From the NCBI GenBank assembly GCA_023389005.1, contig JAEWFE010000331.1, positions 1 through 5,086 of the forward strand: a stretch of 5,086 nt of DNA, in the 5' to 3' direction. Of the stretch, positions 5,011 through 5,086 are shown piece by piece; the first letter of the stretch is position 1, and the number at the start of each line of letters is the position of its first letter. A program made the translations under genes and the position numbers. This DNA is from Bacillota bacterium. Its GTDB lineage: Bacteria; Bacillota; Bacilli; Lactobacillales; Enterococcaceae. Below the pieces are notes generated by a model. That model was not told where the DNA came from, ran no database searches, and worked only from the letters and a program-made list of their open reading frames with translations.

Positions 5011-5086
5011 GCAACATCACCCCCACAAAGCAACCAATTAATGTAGAAGCTAATACAGCCACCTCAGCTGAGAAAAAGCGCATCAA
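5000..5086 (-). CDS. azlC: AzlC-family permease subunit, C-terminal fragment (cut by window edge)
   Basis: An open frame enters at the right edge and runs 28 codons to TGA (5002-5000), ending VGVMLHES. The visible part (FFSAEVAVLASTLIG, then CFVGVML) is one hydrophobic membrane segment, as expected for the last helix of AzlC. Its 11-bp overlap with azlD is the usual arrangement of this pair. AzlC is the larger subunit, with several more membrane segments that lie outside the window along with its promoter. The fragment is too short to identify alone; the call rests mainly on the azlD neighbour. Confidence 0.8.
   Translation of the reverse strand: MMRFFSAEVAVLASTLIGCFVGVMLHES

Noticed and set aside
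1..5086. Search for a mobile element, CRISPR array, tRNA or defence system
   Set aside because: No regular spaced repeats, transposase motifs, tRNA-like folds or unknown gene clusters were found. Apart from the left 290-base leader, nearly all bases belong to recognisable core genes, and XerD here is in its usual housekeeping neighbourhood rather than a phage integrase context.

Overview
The window is a gene-dense, AT-rich stretch of a low-GC Gram-positive chromosome. Every gene lies on the minus strand, so the transcription order runs from the right edge to the left edge. The content fits Lactobacillales, perhaps an Enterococcaceae-type genome: a Fur close to the Bacillus type, a CvfB-like S1 protein, xerD directly followed by scpA, scpB and rluB, and an FMN riboswitch just beyond. 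The genus assignment is only an inference.

In transcription order, the right edge (5086 to 4690) holds the 3' end of azlC and a complete azlD, overlapping by 11 bp. Together they encode a two-part exporter of branched-chain amino acids. Ten bases later comes cvfB (4679-3828), an S1-repeat RNA-binding protein. A good sigma-A-type promoter (TTGACG-17-TAAAAT) sits in the last codons of cvfB and should drive fur (3783-3316). The fur stop codon lies inside a strong intrinsic terminator (3330-3287), which closes this group.

A second cluster follows: xerD (3270-2380), scpA (2364-1624), scpB (1621-1025) and rluB (start 1007 preferred, end 291), with gaps of 15 bp, 2 bp and essentially none. It joins chromosome-dimer resolution (XerD), condensin-type chromosome compaction and segregation (ScpA and ScpB acting with SMC) and 23S rRNA pseudouridylation (RluB). 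No clear promoter for it is visible between the fur terminator and xerD, so read-through or an unrecognised promoter must supply it. Both scp genes start with TTG. XerD has Gln where the family has the conserved box II His.

The left 290 bases contain no gene. They hold a promoter (TTGTTT-16-TATAAT), a complete FMN riboswitch aptamer (192-66) and a perfect 11-bp hairpin (25-1) at the window edge that is probably its terminator. The controlled gene lies outside the window, most likely a riboflavin transporter (ribU) or riboflavin synthesis operon.

I see no mobile element, CRISPR array, tRNA, rRNA or clearly novel system. This is mostly conserved core genome. The points worth a second look are the altered XerD active site, the riboswitch switching mechanism, and how the xerD-scpAB-rluB cluster is transcribed past the fur terminator.
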